A stretch of DNA of 64,000 bases from Bacillota bacterium (GTDB taxonomy: Bacteria > Bacillota > Clostridia > Acetivibrionales > JANLFN01), in NCBI GenBank assembly GCA_023397675.1, contig JAEWTV010000063.1, positions 1 through 64,000 on the forward strand. The letters are read 5' to 3'. The notes under the pieces are model-generated. The model did not search any database and was not told where the DNA came from. It saw only the letters and a program-made list of their open reading frames with translations. Positions 18,718 through 26,974 of the stretch are shown one piece after another (position 1 is the stretch's first letter; each line of letters starts with the position of its first letter). Both the position numbers and the translations under genes were made by a program.

Positions 18718-18747
18718 AAAAGGATTACAATACGGTAATCTTTTTCT
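18718..18747 (+). terminator. Rho-independent terminator
   Basis: An 11-bp stem (AAAAGGATTAC with GTAATCTTTTT, one G-T pair) running into a T-rich tail. Confidence 0.8.
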
Positions 18748-18872
18748 TTTTGCCACATTCCTTAAAAAAGTTCCTTGATATTATAATATAATTTGCTGCT
18801 ATTAACCATTTAAGGTATAATCTGAATCAAGAAATACCTATATAGTACTTTTTGTGAAGGGGTTTTAATTGA

Positions 18873-19367
18873 ATGAATAGTTTCTTTATTAAGCAGATTG
18901 ACGATTTAAACGAGTTACATGATTGTGTAAAGGTAATTCAGCAGTCGTTTATTACAGTAGCAAAACAATTTAATCTAACAAAGGAGAATTCCCCCACTAA
19001 TTCCGCATTCATATCCTTTGAAGATTTGACCAAAATGAAAGAAAAAGGAATCCAAATGTTTGGTGCTTTTGAGGGGAGTACTCAAGTGGGTTTTGCTGCA
19101 GTTGAGAAATCAGATAAAGGCATATATTTTCTTGAAAAGTTATCAGTTATTCCTGAGTATAGGCATAATAGCTATGGTAAGAGAATAATGGACTTTGCAT
19201 TTGATTACGTAACAAAAGAGGGCGGAAGCAAAATATCAATCGGTGTTATAAATGAAAATACTGTTCTGAAGAAATGGTATCAGGACTACGGATTTATAGA
19301 AACTGGGGTTAAAAATTTTAGTCACCTTCCTTTTGGAGTATGCTTCATGGAAAAGCAGGTAGTGTAA
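18873..19367 (+). CDS. GNAT-family N-acetyltransferase
   Basis: A 164-aa protein with the GNAT core: a beta-strand pair around FGAFEGSTQVGFAAV, then LEKLSVIPEYRHNSYGKRIM, where RHNSYG replaces the canonical (R/Q)xxGx(G/A) acetyl-CoA pyrophosphate loop, and a C-terminal WYQDYGFIETG that is typical of the fold. It transfers an acetyl group from acetyl-CoA to an unknown amine. It is followed 29 bases later by the DUF3788 gene, probably as one transcript. Confidence 0.85.
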   Translation: MNSFFIKQIDDLNELHDCVKVIQQSFITVAKQFNLTKENSPTNSAFISFEDLTKMKEKGIQMFGAFEGSTQVGFAAVEKSDKGIYFLEKLSVIPEYRHNSYGKRIMDFAFDYVTKEGGSKISIGVINENTVLKKWYQDYGFIETGVKNFSHLPFGVCFMEKQVV

Positions 19368-19396
19368 CTGACTAATATACGAAAGAGGTCAATGGT

Positions 19397-19831
19397 ATGG
19401 AGAGTAATAACCTAATTATGGACAAGTCCCATATTCCTTCCATGGAGGAAATAGCTGCTTTTATAGGGCCTGAAGCCAGAAAAATGTGGCTGGATATGAC
19501 AGGTTACATTGAAGCTGAATTCAAATCCAAACCACAAATCACATATAGTATTTGTGCCGGTAAACCAGGTTGGAATGTTAAGTATAAGAAAAGTGGTAAG
19601 GCGCTTTGCACCTTGTACCCTGAAAAGGATTTGTTTATTGCGCTTGTTGTGCTTGGACAGGATGACAGGGATAACTTTGATGCAACAAGGGATGGGTATG
19701 GTACATACGTTAAGGAATTGTATGATAACTGCAAGCTTTTTAACGGAACAAAATGGCTGATGATCAGTGTGATGGATATAAATGTTTATGAGGATGTAAA
19801 AAAGCTGATGATGCTTAAGGTGAAGAAGTAA
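19397..19831 (+). CDS. DUF3788 family protein
   Basis: A 144-aa soluble protein matching the DUF3788 pattern: an N-terminal FIGPEARKMWLDM helix, GKPGWNVKYKKSGKALCTLYP (core GWNVKYKKSGK) and a C-terminal TKWLMISVMD with a short tail. Function is unknown. Family members usually have a compact alpha+beta fold. A terminator follows at once. Confidence 0.8.
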   Translation: MESNNLIMDKSHIPSMEEIAAFIGPEARKMWLDMTGYIEAEFKSKPQITYSICAGKPGWNVKYKKSGKALCTLYPEKDLFIALVVLGQDDRDNFDATRDGYGTYVKELYDNCKLFNGTKWLMISVMDINVYEDVKKLMMLKVKK

Positions 19832-19833
19832 TG

Positions 19834-19862
19834 AAGGGGGCGCTTATGCGTCCCCTTTTAAT
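19834..19862 (+). terminator. Terminator after the DUF3788 gene
   Basis: A ten-base stem AAGGGGGCGC/GCGTCCCCTT (one G-T pair) with a four-base loop, then TTAATTTT. Confidence 0.78.
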
Positions 19863-19891
19863 TTTCTATTTAAAGCTGAGCTAATGATTGA

Positions 19892-20308
19892 TTACATTAC
19901 CTTATTATAATGATTAAAGAAAACAATATATAAAACAGTCTGTAGAAGAATAGCCCCAACCATAGACAGGATAATAATCATATCTACATTAGCAATAGCT
20001 AAGCCTGCTGTAAGAAAATAAAGAATTTGTGTCATGACGTTATGTGTCTGAGCTTTTGCCGTATTCCTAACTGAAATATTTCTTTCATCATTAACTTCAA
20101 TATCCTTTTTTTTCTTGACTTCGGGGTACTTTTTCTCAATAGCGGTTGTAATAACCATTGCTACTGATCCTCCGAAAATGCCAGCGCCAACACCCATAAG
20201 AAGCCCTGACAATTTTTCAGTTCCAGCACCCTTAAGAACCAATCCGGCTATTGCAATAATTACACCGACTACTGTAAGCAGCACATATAAAAACATTTTA
20301 TTTTTCAT
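19892..20308 (-). CDS. Small integral membrane protein paired with an XRE regulator
   Basis: A 138-aa protein with two N-terminal hydrophobic helices (LLTVVGVIIAIAGLVL and a GLLMGVGAGIFGGSVAMVI segment), a charged middle (KKYPEVKKKKDIEVNDERN) and two C-terminal helices. I chose ATG 20308 because GAGGAGG lies just upstream, inside the end of the regulator gene. Short XRE repressors followed by small four-helix membrane proteins are a common Firmicute arrangement; these membrane proteins are mostly uncharacterised (DUF2178-like). It likely shares a transcript with the regulator. Confidence 0.75.
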   Translation of the reverse strand: MKNKMFLYVLLTVVGVIIAIAGLVLKGAGTEKLSGLLMGVGAGIFGGSVAMVITTAIEKKYPEVKKKKDIEVNDERNISVRNTAKAQTHNVMTQILYFLTAGLAIANVDMIIILSMVGAILLQTVLYIVFFNHYNKVM

Positions 20309-20312
20309 TTTA

Positions 20313-20510
20313 CTATTCCTCCTCATATATAAAGATTTCTTCAATAGACAAATTAAACATTTTGGCAATTTTAAACGCAAGTAAAATTGAAGGATTATAT
20401 CGTCCGCTTTCCAATGAACTTATGGTCTGCCTGGATACCTCAAGCTTTTCTGCAAGTTCCTCCTGGGTCAATCCTGTCTGCTTTCGTATTTCTTCAAGCC
20501 TGTTCCTCAA
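20313..20510 (-). CDS. XRE-family (Cro/CI-like) transcriptional regulator
   Basis: A 65-aa protein that is almost entirely one helix-turn-helix: GLTQEELAEKLEVSRQTISS followed by LESGRYNPSILLAFKIAKMF. It starts at TTG 20510 with GGAGGG eight bases upstream. It is the first gene of a two-gene unit with the membrane protein, with 4 bases between them. Its promoter carries a perfect palindrome just downstream of the -10 box, consistent with autorepression. Confidence 0.9.
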   Translation of the reverse strand: MRNRLEEIRKQTGLTQEELAEKLEVSRQTISSLESGRYNPSILLAFKIAKMFNLSIEEIFIYEEE

Positions 20511-20526
20511 AACTGTATCCCTCCTG

Positions 20527-20578
20527 TGTAAAGTTTACTTTACATTTTTATTTTAATAGTATGTTGTATAAATGTCAA
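20527..20578 (-). promoter_or_regulatory. Promoter and palindromic operator of the XRE gene
   Basis: On the minus strand, TTGACA (20578-20573), a 17-bp spacer, then TAAAAT (20555-20550). A perfect palindrome TGTAAAGT-TT-ACTTTACA covers 20527-20544, around the expected transcription start. Confidence 0.78.
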
Positions 20579-20601
20579 GCATGCTTTACGTTTAATATAA
20601 T

Positions 20602-20633
20602 AAAAAAGTCTACCATTAAAATCATGGTAGACT
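20602..20633 (-). terminator. Terminator of the flavoprotein gene
   Basis: A 10-bp perfect stem AGTCTACCAT/ATGGTAGACT. On the minus strand it is followed by TTTTTTATT. Confidence 0.88.
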
Positions 20634-20644
20634 CATATATGGTC

Positions 20645-21226
20645 TTACCTACAAAGTTCTTTCCCAAGCAATAATGCTTTTTCTTTGATTTCTTCAGGTA
20701 TATGCTTTTTAGCCGCTGCTCCTTCCAGAACAATGCTTCCGGCAATATCATATCCTCCTGCTTTTAATATTGTTTCCATAACAAGTAAAGTTCCTCCTGC
20801 ATGATTAAGCAACATACTTGCAGGCCCTGGCATATTGCATGCAGTTACCATTGCTGATTTTTTCCCTTTGTGGAGCGGTAAAGGCATTTCCAAGCCATTT
20901 GCAGCGATTTCCTCAAAACCCGTAAGACTTCTGTCTATAAGGGTTTTTAACGGACCGGAAATGTTACCGAAATATGTTGGGCTTCCTATGACTAACGCAT
21001 CAGCATTACGTATCAGATGGGATACTCGGTGCCCATCGTCAGTTGGAAGAGCACAATCTTTGTCTGGCCTGCAAAGCATACAACTTTTACAAGGACTAAC
21101 GGATATATCATAAGCGTGTACCCACTCAATATCATGTTCGGTTGATATACCCTTTTCAATATACCTTAGAACTTCTGATGTATATCCGGTTTTTCTAGGT
21201 GACCCATTTATAAACAATATCTTCAT
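20645..21226 (-). CDS. Flavodoxin-like NADPH-dependent FMN reductase / iron-sulfur flavoprotein
   Basis: A 193-aa protein. ILFINGSPRKTGYTSEVL at the start is the FMN phosphate-binding loop. SPCKSCMLCRPDKDCALPTD (about residues 45-65) is a compact Cys motif like that of iron-sulfur flavoproteins. GSPTYFGNISGPLKTLIDR is the second flavin-binding segment of the family. It reduces FMN-bound substrates with NAD(P)H or ferredoxin; the acceptor is unknown. It stands alone, divergent from the DinB-like gene. Confidence 0.85.
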   Translation of the reverse strand: MKILFINGSPRKTGYTSEVLRYIEKGISTEHDIEWVHAYDISVSPCKSCMLCRPDKDCALPTDDGHRVSHLIRNADALVIGSPTYFGNISGPLKTLIDRSLTGFEEIAANGLEMPLPLHKGKKSAMVTACNMPGPASMLLNHAGGTLLVMETILKAGGYDIAGSIVLEGAAAKKHIPEEIKEKALLLGKELCR

Positions 21227-21362
21227 TAAATAATTACTCCTTAATTATTAGTTTATGGTATTATTTTATTGTATAGATTATTTTGGTAACAGAAGTTAAA
21301 ATATACTAGTATAATTACTAACAGGTTATGGCCTGAATTCGATATTTTAAAGGAGTACAAAT

Positions 21363-21824
21363 ATGTTAGAAATTAATTATTTTAAAAGCCTTGTTGAATC
21401 CTTTAATAGCCTATTACAGAACTCTGATTTAAAAATAACTGGAATAAATTTAAGTGAAGACAAGTGGAGCCTGAAAGAGATAATTGGACATCTTATTGAT
21501 TCTGCCTCAAATAATCACCAAAGATTTGTAAGGCTTCAATTTGGAACATTAAGAGATTTCCCCGCATATGACGGGGAAGAGTGGATAAGGATTCAGGGAT
21601 ATAATAAAATGGACTGGGAACTGCTTATCAAGCTATGGCACAATTACAACATGGCTTTACTAAATGTAATTGAAAACATAGATGAAAGAGCTTTATCAAA
21701 TGAGTGGATAGGTGCTGATATTAAAATATCTTTAGAAGATCTGATAATAGATTATTACAGGCATCTGGATTTACATATAAAGCATTTCACCGAAAGACAA
21801 TCGGAGCTTGAAAACTTACAGTAA
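21363..21824 (+). CDS. DinB-family putative metalloprotein
   Basis: A 153-aa four-helix protein with the DinB/YfiT metal pattern: His43 in EIIGHLIDSASNN and a C-terminal HLDLHIKHF cluster (about 130-140). Three His would bind a divalent metal. Some relatives are thiol (bacillithiol or mycothiol) transferases; others have no known activity. Ribosome site AAGGAG. It is followed 14 bases later by the NimA-like gene and then a GNAT gene, giving a three-gene run that ends at the terminator at 22746. Confidence 0.82.
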   Translation: MLEINYFKSLVESFNSLLQNSDLKITGINLSEDKWSLKEIIGHLIDSASNNHQRFVRLQFGTLRDFPAYDGEEWIRIQGYNKMDWELLIKLWHNYNMALLNVIENIDERALSNEWIGADIKISLEDLIIDYYRHLDLHIKHFTERQSELENLQ

Positions 21825-21838
21825 AAGGGGACAATAAC

Positions 21839-22300
21839 ATGAGAAGAGCGGATAAGGAAATAACCGAAATAAGTATAATAGAAGAGATAATTAATAAGGC
21901 TGATGTTATAAGAATAGCTATGGTAGATGGGGATCAGCCATATATTTTGGCTATGAATCATGTATATCTGGATGGCTCCATTTACATGCATTCTGCCAAA
22001 GAAGGAAGAAAAATTGATGTATTGAAGATAAACAGCAGGGTGGCATTTGAAGTTGATACCGATGTTGAAATATTACTTAGAGAAGACGCTTGCAGCTGTT
22101 CTACAAGGTACAGAAGCGTTGTTGGAACAGGTAAAGTAACTTTGATTGATGATATAGAAGTTAAGAAACAAGTACTTGATGCTATAATGAAAAAGCATAC
22201 CGGAAGGGATAGTTTTGAATATTCTGAAAAGTCGTTTGAAAGAACTTTGATTATTAAGATAGACATAGATTCCATGACGGGTAAAAAGTCAGGTTATTAA
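21839..22300 (+). CDS. NimA-like pyridoxamine 5'-phosphate oxidase-fold flavoprotein
   Basis: A 153-aa FMN-binding split-barrel protein. It opens with the MRRADKEI start typical of NimA-like proteins and contains RIAMVDGDQPYILAMNHVYL, where FMN and the conserved YILAMN strand lie, HSAKEGRKID, and CSCSTRYRSVVGTGKV. NimA-type proteins reduce nitroimidazoles to harmless amines; most chromosomal relatives have other or unknown roles. It is the middle gene of a three-gene run. Confidence 0.88.
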   Translation: MRRADKEITEISIIEEIINKADVIRIAMVDGDQPYILAMNHVYLDGSIYMHSAKEGRKIDVLKINSRVAFEVDTDVEILLREDACSCSTRYRSVVGTGKVTLIDDIEVKKQVLDAIMKKHTGRDSFEYSEKSFERTLIIKIDIDSMTGKKSGY

Positions 22301-22318
22301 GATTTGGGGGTAGATTTA

Positions 22319-22729
22319 ATGCAGATTGAATATGTAAAAGAATATCCGACTCTTGAGGATTATAAAATGCTGAGAGATGCGGTTGGATGGGGGCATTCGG
22401 ATGATGCTTCAATGCAAAATGGTATTAACGGTTCCTGCTGTTCAATACTTGCAAAAAATGAAGGCAAAACCATTGGAATGGGTAGGGTTTTCAGTGATGG
22501 GGGAGCCTTTTTTATGGTTGCAGATATAATAGTAATACCTGAATTTCAGCAAAAGGGTGTCGGAAAAACAATAGTTGGAATGCTTGTTGAATGGCTTAAA
22601 AACAATTGTCCTAAGAATGGCCGTGTATGGCTGTTTGCTGCAAAGGGAAGAGAAAGCTTTTATGAACAGTTTGGCTTTTTCTGTAGGCCTACCGAAGATT
22701 TTGGAGCCGGTATGCAGTTGGATATATAG
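22319..22729 (+). CDS. GNAT-family N-acetyltransferase
   Basis: A 136-aa protein with the acetyl-CoA loop QQKGVGKTIV preceded by VADIIVIPEF, and a C-terminal FYEQFGF strand-turn. I start at ATG 22319 with GGGGG upstream, as the in-frame TTG 22304 lacks a ribosome site. It is last in the DinB-NimA-GNAT run, 18 bases after the previous stop. The substrate is unknown. Confidence 0.85.
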   Translation: MQIEYVKEYPTLEDYKMLRDAVGWGHSDDASMQNGINGSCCSILAKNEGKTIGMGRVFSDGGAFFMVADIIVIPEFQQKGVGKTIVGMLVEWLKNNCPKNGRVWLFAAKGRESFYEQFGFFCRPTEDFGAGMQLDI

Positions 22730-22745
22730 CAAATTAGTCTTTATT

Positions 22746-22776
22746 AAACCTGACACTCATTGTGTCAGGTTTTTGT
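22746..22776 (+). terminator. Terminator that may double as a WYL operator
   Basis: An 11-bp stem AAACCTGACAC/GTGTCAGGTTT with loop TCATT and a T tail ends the GNAT gene. Its TGACA-N7-TGTCA core resembles the dyad before the second WYL regulator (25263), so it may also serve the WYL gene 51 bases downstream. Confidence 0.8.
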
Positions 22777-22826
22777 GTTATTATGGAATTAGGAAAGACC
22801 AAATTATATGAAAGAACGGGTGCTGT

Positions 22827-23753
22827 ATGAAACTTGAAAGACTGCTTGCTATTATAACTTATTTGTTAAACCATCAAAAAGTTAAGGCCCAGGACCTTGC
22901 CAACAAGTTCGAAGTATCTGTAAGAACTATTTACAGGGATATTGATACAATATCTAGAGCCGGAATACCTGTAACCACCTTTCAGGGTGCTGATGGTGGG
23001 ATCGGTATTATGGAAGGTTACAAGCTGGATAAAAATCTGCTTACAAGTGAAGATGTATTAAGCATAGTTGCTGGTTTAAAGGGGCTTAACAGTATAAATG
23101 AAGATATAAAAATAAAGATACTTATCGAGAAGCTTTCAAGCATTGCAAATAAATCTGATTACATATCCCCTGGAAATGAAATATTGATTGATTTGTCTTC
23201 ATGGAACAAGAATGATAAGCTGGCGGGACTTATAAAAGATATTAAAAGGGCAATTCATGAAAAAAGGCTTATCCGGTTTTCATATTATGGAGGTACAAGT
23301 GAAGCTGTCTCGGAAAGAAAGGTTGAACCTTATGTTATAGTTTTCAAGGATTCCCACTGGTACCTTTATGCCTATTGCCTATTAAGAAATGACTTCAGGC
23401 TTTTTAAGCTGAGAAGGATGAACGGACTTACTGTTTTAGAATCAAGTTTTGCTGGACGCGAATACTCCATTGAAAGTGTTGAATGGGATGGTGATGTGCC
23501 CAAGGATCAAACTAAAACAACTATTTTATTGTTCGATGAATGTATGAGTTATTCTGTCAATGATGTTTTTGACACGGAGAACTGTGAGGTTATGAAGGAT
23601 GGCAAAATAAAGGTTTCGTTTCCAATTACATCTGAACCATGGATATATGGCTTCATTCTTGGCTTTGGGGACAAAGTTGAAGTTGTTGAGCCCCCTGAGC
23701 TTAGAGAAAAAATCAGGGATATGGCAAGAAGTATATGTGATAAATATAAATAA
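22827..23753 (+). CDS. WYL-domain HTH transcriptional regulator (YafY type)
   Basis: A 308-aa protein. Residues 1-60 form an HTH_11/DeoR-like winged helix (VKAQDLANKFEVSVRTIYRD). The C-terminal half is a WYL ligand-sensing domain with HWYLYAYCLLRNDFRLFKL. WYL proteins bind small molecules or nucleic-acid signals. This one converges on the MATE gene, whose end is 13 bases away, and is a close parallel of the second WYL gene at 25321. Target genes are not certain. Confidence 0.9.
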   Translation: MKLERLLAIITYLLNHQKVKAQDLANKFEVSVRTIYRDIDTISRAGIPVTTFQGADGGIGIMEGYKLDKNLLTSEDVLSIVAGLKGLNSINEDIKIKILIEKLSSIANKSDYISPGNEILIDLSSWNKNDKLAGLIKDIKRAIHEKRLIRFSYYGGTSEAVSERKVEPYVIVFKDSHWYLYAYCLLRNDFRLFKLRRMNGLTVLESSFAGREYSIESVEWDGDVPKDQTKTTILLFDECMSYSVNDVFDTENCEVMKDGKIKVSFPITSEPWIYGFILGFGDKVEVVEPPELREKIRDMARSICDKYK

Positions 23754-23766
23754 TATAGGGGAGCAA

Positions 23767-25137
23767 CTAACCTCTCCTTTTAGGAATAGCTGATACCCAT
23801 TTGGTTCGTAATAAAAGAATAGTTGTAATAATGGCGGCAGTATAGTTGGAAAACAGATTTCCCCAAAATACAGAGTAATAACTTAAGGTATGTTCTGTTG
23901 CCAGAATAAATATATACCTTAGAAGCCAGACACGTAATATACTCATAACCAAAGGTATTTTAGTTCTTCCTAGCCCAATAAAGGCGCCCTGTTGAACCAT
24001 ACATATCCCAAATCCTACAACAGAATAAGTATAAATATGAAGTGCTCTGTTGGCTACTTCAAGAACATCCTTTTTATTTGTAAATAAAGTTGTTATATGG
24101 GAAGACAAGGGTACTATTAGTGCAATAAGAAATACTGCGGTAACAGCACTTAAAATACAGCCGATGATACATGATTTCCGCGCCTTATCACCCTGACCGG
24201 CCCCAATATTCATACTTACCATGGTAGTTACAGCAGAACCAAAGGATGAAGGCAGTATGAAACAGATTATTGAAATATTATTTGCAATTCCCTGTCCATT
24301 AAGTATTATCGGACCATACTTTTGTACCTCATTATTTATCAGATAAAAGCCCAGGTTAAGCATCATATTTGATAAAACTGACGGAACACCCACTCTGATT
24401 AGGTCTCTTAATATATCTGATTTGAATTTGAACCCTTTTAGCTGGAGCTTATCTTCGCTTTTTTTAATAAAAAGCTCATAATACATCCAAATGCTAATTA
24501 ATAAGTTGGCAGCAAGTGATGCCATAACCGAGCCCACAATACCCCATTTAAAGCATGCGATAAACAATGCGTTAAAAAGTATTTTTAAAATGAGCATTAA
24601 TACCATTCTGATGAAGGTAGCCTCTGGCTTTCCATTTGCGTTTTTAATGGCATTATATATGGATTCCAGAAATAAGAACGGTATTACCATTGAATTTAAA
24701 GCAAGATATATAAATACATCATGTGAAATCAAAGGATTGACATTCTGTGAAATCGGGAAGGACAAAGCTAACAAAACAGGGGCGGCAATGCACCCAAGTA
24801 GAAAGCAAAAAAGGACAATCTGAGTTGAAACGTTTCTTGCATCTTTAAAATCACCCCTGCCGTTTGATTGACCTATCAGGGCCATCCCTGCAACACTTAG
24901 ACCCTGCGCTATTGCAACAATTATATTTATTATGGGGACACAATATGTGACAGAACTAGCAGCTTCGGTGCCAACAATATTGTTTATAAACAGTCCGTCC
25001 ATTACAGGCATCATGGACTGTACCAAGCCCATCATCAGGGTAGGTACCGAGAGCAGAATGATTGTTTTTGATATGTTTCCGTTCAATATGAGATTACGTC
25101 TTTGTTCTATATTTTGGTTCAGCAAATTGAAGCGCAT
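23767..25137 (-). CDS. MATE-family multidrug exporter
   Basis: A 456-aa membrane protein with about 12 transmembrane helices in two pseudo-symmetrical halves. Each half starts with a MATE-like segment (LLSVPTLMMGLVQSMMPVMD in the first, IRVGVPSVLSNMMLN in the second). MATE pumps export cationic drugs with Na+ or H+ antiport. The start ATG 25137 has only a weak ribosome site (GGAAAG). It is divergent from the second WYL regulator across a 183-bp gap, which suggests but does not prove control by it. Confidence 0.88.
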   Translation of the reverse strand: MRFNLLNQNIEQRRNLILNGNISKTIILLSVPTLMMGLVQSMMPVMDGLFINNIVGTEAASSVTYCVPIINIIVAIAQGLSVAGMALIGQSNGRGDFKDARNVSTQIVLFCFLLGCIAAPVLLALSFPISQNVNPLISHDVFIYLALNSMVIPFLFLESIYNAIKNANGKPEATFIRMVLMLILKILFNALFIACFKWGIVGSVMASLAANLLISIWMYYELFIKKSEDKLQLKGFKFKSDILRDLIRVGVPSVLSNMMLNLGFYLINNEVQKYGPIILNGQGIANNISIICFILPSSFGSAVTTMVSMNIGAGQGDKARKSCIIGCILSAVTAVFLIALIVPLSSHITTLFTNKKDVLEVANRALHIYTYSVVGFGICMVQQGAFIGLGRTKIPLVMSILRVWLLRYIFILATEHTLSYYSVFWGNLFSNYTAAIITTILLLRTKWVSAIPKRRG

Positions 25138-25262
25138 TATAAAGCCAGCTTTCCAGCAATTTTATTCATTGGACTTTGTTTAAATCCTTTTAACGATTAT
25201 ACGCTTACATCGAAGGACGGTCAAGTCGAGGGAGGGTTCCACTTTTTCCTAAGTAATTTATA

Positions 25263-25285
25263 AACATGACATACTGTGTCATGTT
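25263..25285 (+). promoter_or_regulatory. Dyad operator upstream of the second WYL gene
   Basis: A perfect dyad AACATGACA-TACTG-TGTCATGTT lies 36 bases before the start. It shares TGACA...TGTCA arms with 22751-22767 and 26221-26235. Confidence 0.6.
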
Positions 25286-25320
25286 TTGCGTGGTATTATT
25301 ATTAAGAGGTGGTTGTAATC

Positions 25321-26223
25321 ATGCATGAAAGCAGATTATTCAAAATTGTGTACTATCTGATAGATAAAGGCAAGTCTACAGCTCCAGAACTTGCTGAAAA
25401 ATTTGAAGTTTCAATCAGAACTATATACAGAGACATAGATGCAATTAGCAGCGCCGGAATTCCAATCTATGCTGCACAAGGAAAAGGTGGAGGCATTTCT
25501 ATATTTGAAGATTTTGTGTTAGATAAATCGTTGTTATCAGATAAAGAAAAGGAGCAGATTTTAATGGCTTTACAGGGCATCATTGCGATAGACGGTAAAG
25601 ACTCTGATGAACTGCTTACCAAGTTGGGTGGCTTATTTCAATTAAAAGCAACAAACTGGATTGAAGTTGATTTTTCTGACTGGGTAAAAAATAAGCCTCA
25701 TCAAGATGTGTTTAATTTAATTAAAGAAGCTATATTCAGCCGTCACATCATTTCATTCAAGTATTTCGGGAGTAACAAAGAAAGTATCACCCGTAGAGTA
25801 GAACCGCTGAAGTTAATTTTTAAGGACAAAGATTGGTATTTATACGGGTTTTGTCTATTTAGAAATGACTTTAGATTTTTTAAATTAACCCGGATAAGAA
25901 ATCTGGAATTAGAACCTGTTTTATATTCTCGTGAATTACCAGCATCATATACTGTCAGCAAACATATAAGTGTTGAAAAAACTATATCTGTAAAACTGAA
26001 GTTTGACAAAAAAGCAGCCTTTCGTGTATATGATGAATTTACAAACAACGTTGACGAGGATGAACAAGGCAATTTATATATAGAGACTGATTTGCCTGAT
26101 AACGATGTGCTATATAGCTATTTGTTTTCATTTGGAGATTATATAGAGGTTATTGAACCTGAAACGGTTCGGAAGCGTATAAAGAAGAAGTTGTTTGAAA
26201 TGCAGGAAAAATATAAAACCTGA
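25321..26223 (+). CDS. WYL-domain HTH transcriptional regulator (YafY type)
   Basis: A 300-aa protein: N-terminal winged helix (APELAEKFEVSIRTIYRDID) and C-terminal WYL domain with DWYLYGFCLFRNDFRFFKL. I start at ATG 25321, since AGAGGTGG upstream is the ribosome site and overlaps the alternative GTG 25309. It is transcribed away from the MATE gene and followed by a GyrI-like protein 58 bases on. YafY-type regulators often sit with GyrI-like or VOC genes. It is probably autoregulated through the dyad at 25263. Confidence 0.9.
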   Translation: MHESRLFKIVYYLIDKGKSTAPELAEKFEVSIRTIYRDIDAISSAGIPIYAAQGKGGGISIFEDFVLDKSLLSDKEKEQILMALQGIIAIDGKDSDELLTKLGGLFQLKATNWIEVDFSDWVKNKPHQDVFNLIKEAIFSRHIISFKYFGSNKESITRRVEPLKLIFKDKDWYLYGFCLFRNDFRFFKLTRIRNLELEPVLYSRELPASYTVSKHISVEKTISVKLKFDKKAAFRVYDEFTNNVDEDEQGNLYIETDLPDNDVLYSYLFSFGDYIEVIEPETVRKRIKKKLFEMQEKYKT

Positions 26224-26249
26224 CACTAGGTGGCACGTTATGTCAGATA
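26221..26249 (+). promoter_or_regulatory. WYL-type operator candidate before the GyrI-like gene
   Basis: TGACA-CTAGG-TGGCA (26221-26235), followed by a second TGTCA at 26241-26245, resembles the TGACA-N5-TGTCA dyad at 25263. One arm has a mismatch, so confidence is moderate. Confidence 0.45.
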
Positions 26250-26281
26250 TAATTTGATTAAAAAAGAGGAGACGATATTTA

Positions 26282-26899
26282 ATGAAATATGAATGGCATA
26301 AACAGGAGAAAGATTTATATGGCGTAAAAAAAGATGCAAGATTAGTAAACGTGCCTGAGCAAACCTTTATTACGATCAGTGGAAAAGGAAACCCGAATAA
26401 TACTGATTTTTCTGATAGGGTCGCAGCACTATATCCACTGGCATATGCGATAAAAATGGGGTATAAGGCTGCGGCAAAAAAGGAAAATGTCCCAGGTGCT
26501 ATTCATGATTTCTCTTTATATCCTTTGGAGGGAATATGGAGGCAAGAGGAGGATGAACAACTGGTAAAGGAAAAACTGGAATATACTATTATGATACGAC
26601 AGCCGAATTTCATTACAAAAGATATGTTTGAAAGTGCTTTAGAAAAAGTAAAGAAAAAGAAGCCGTCTCCTTTGTATAATGAAATTGTTTTCGACACTAT
26701 AAAAGATGGAATGTGCGTTGAGATTTTGCATATTGGTCCATACGATGACGAACCTGTATCATTTGAAAAAATGGATCAATTCACAAATGAAAATGGCCTT
26801 GAACGTATTAGAGGGCACCACCGGGAGATTTATCTGAAGAATGCAAAACGGGTATGCCCAAGCAGGTTACAGACCATCTTGAGATATCAGGTTAAATAG
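26282..26899 (+). CDS. GyrI-like small-molecule-binding protein
   Basis: A 205-aa protein of the GyrI-like (effector-binding SOUL/BmrR-type) superfamily. It opens with a conserved Tyr/Trp-Lys-rich start (MKYEWHKQEKDLYGVKK), then a first beta-alpha unit (FITISGKGNPN, FSDRVAALYPLAYAIKMG) and a second unit with VEILHIGPYDDEPVSFEKMD. Relatives bind amphipathic drugs or modulate gyrase. It lies downstream of a YafY-type regulator with a similar operator in front. A strong terminator ends it. Confidence 0.85.
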   Translation: MKYEWHKQEKDLYGVKKDARLVNVPEQTFITISGKGNPNNTDFSDRVAALYPLAYAIKMGYKAAAKKENVPGAIHDFSLYPLEGIWRQEEDEQLVKEKLEYTIMIRQPNFITKDMFESALEKVKKKKPSPLYNEIVFDTIKDGMCVEILHIGPYDDEPVSFEKMDQFTNENGLERIRGHHREIYLKNAKRVCPSRLQTILRYQVK

Positions 26900-26925
26900 G
26901 TGCTGTGTTGCGACTCTAAATAAAA

Positions 26926-26962
26926 ACAAACACTCAAGGGCAAATGCCCTTGAGTGTTTTAA
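26926..26962. terminator. Bidirectional terminator (GyrI-like and PFOR genes)
   Basis: A stem of up to 15 bp (AAACACTCAAGGGCA with its complement) lies between convergent genes, with A-rich left and T-rich right flanks, so it should work in both directions. Confidence 0.88.
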
Positions 26963-26974
26963 TGTTTATAACTA

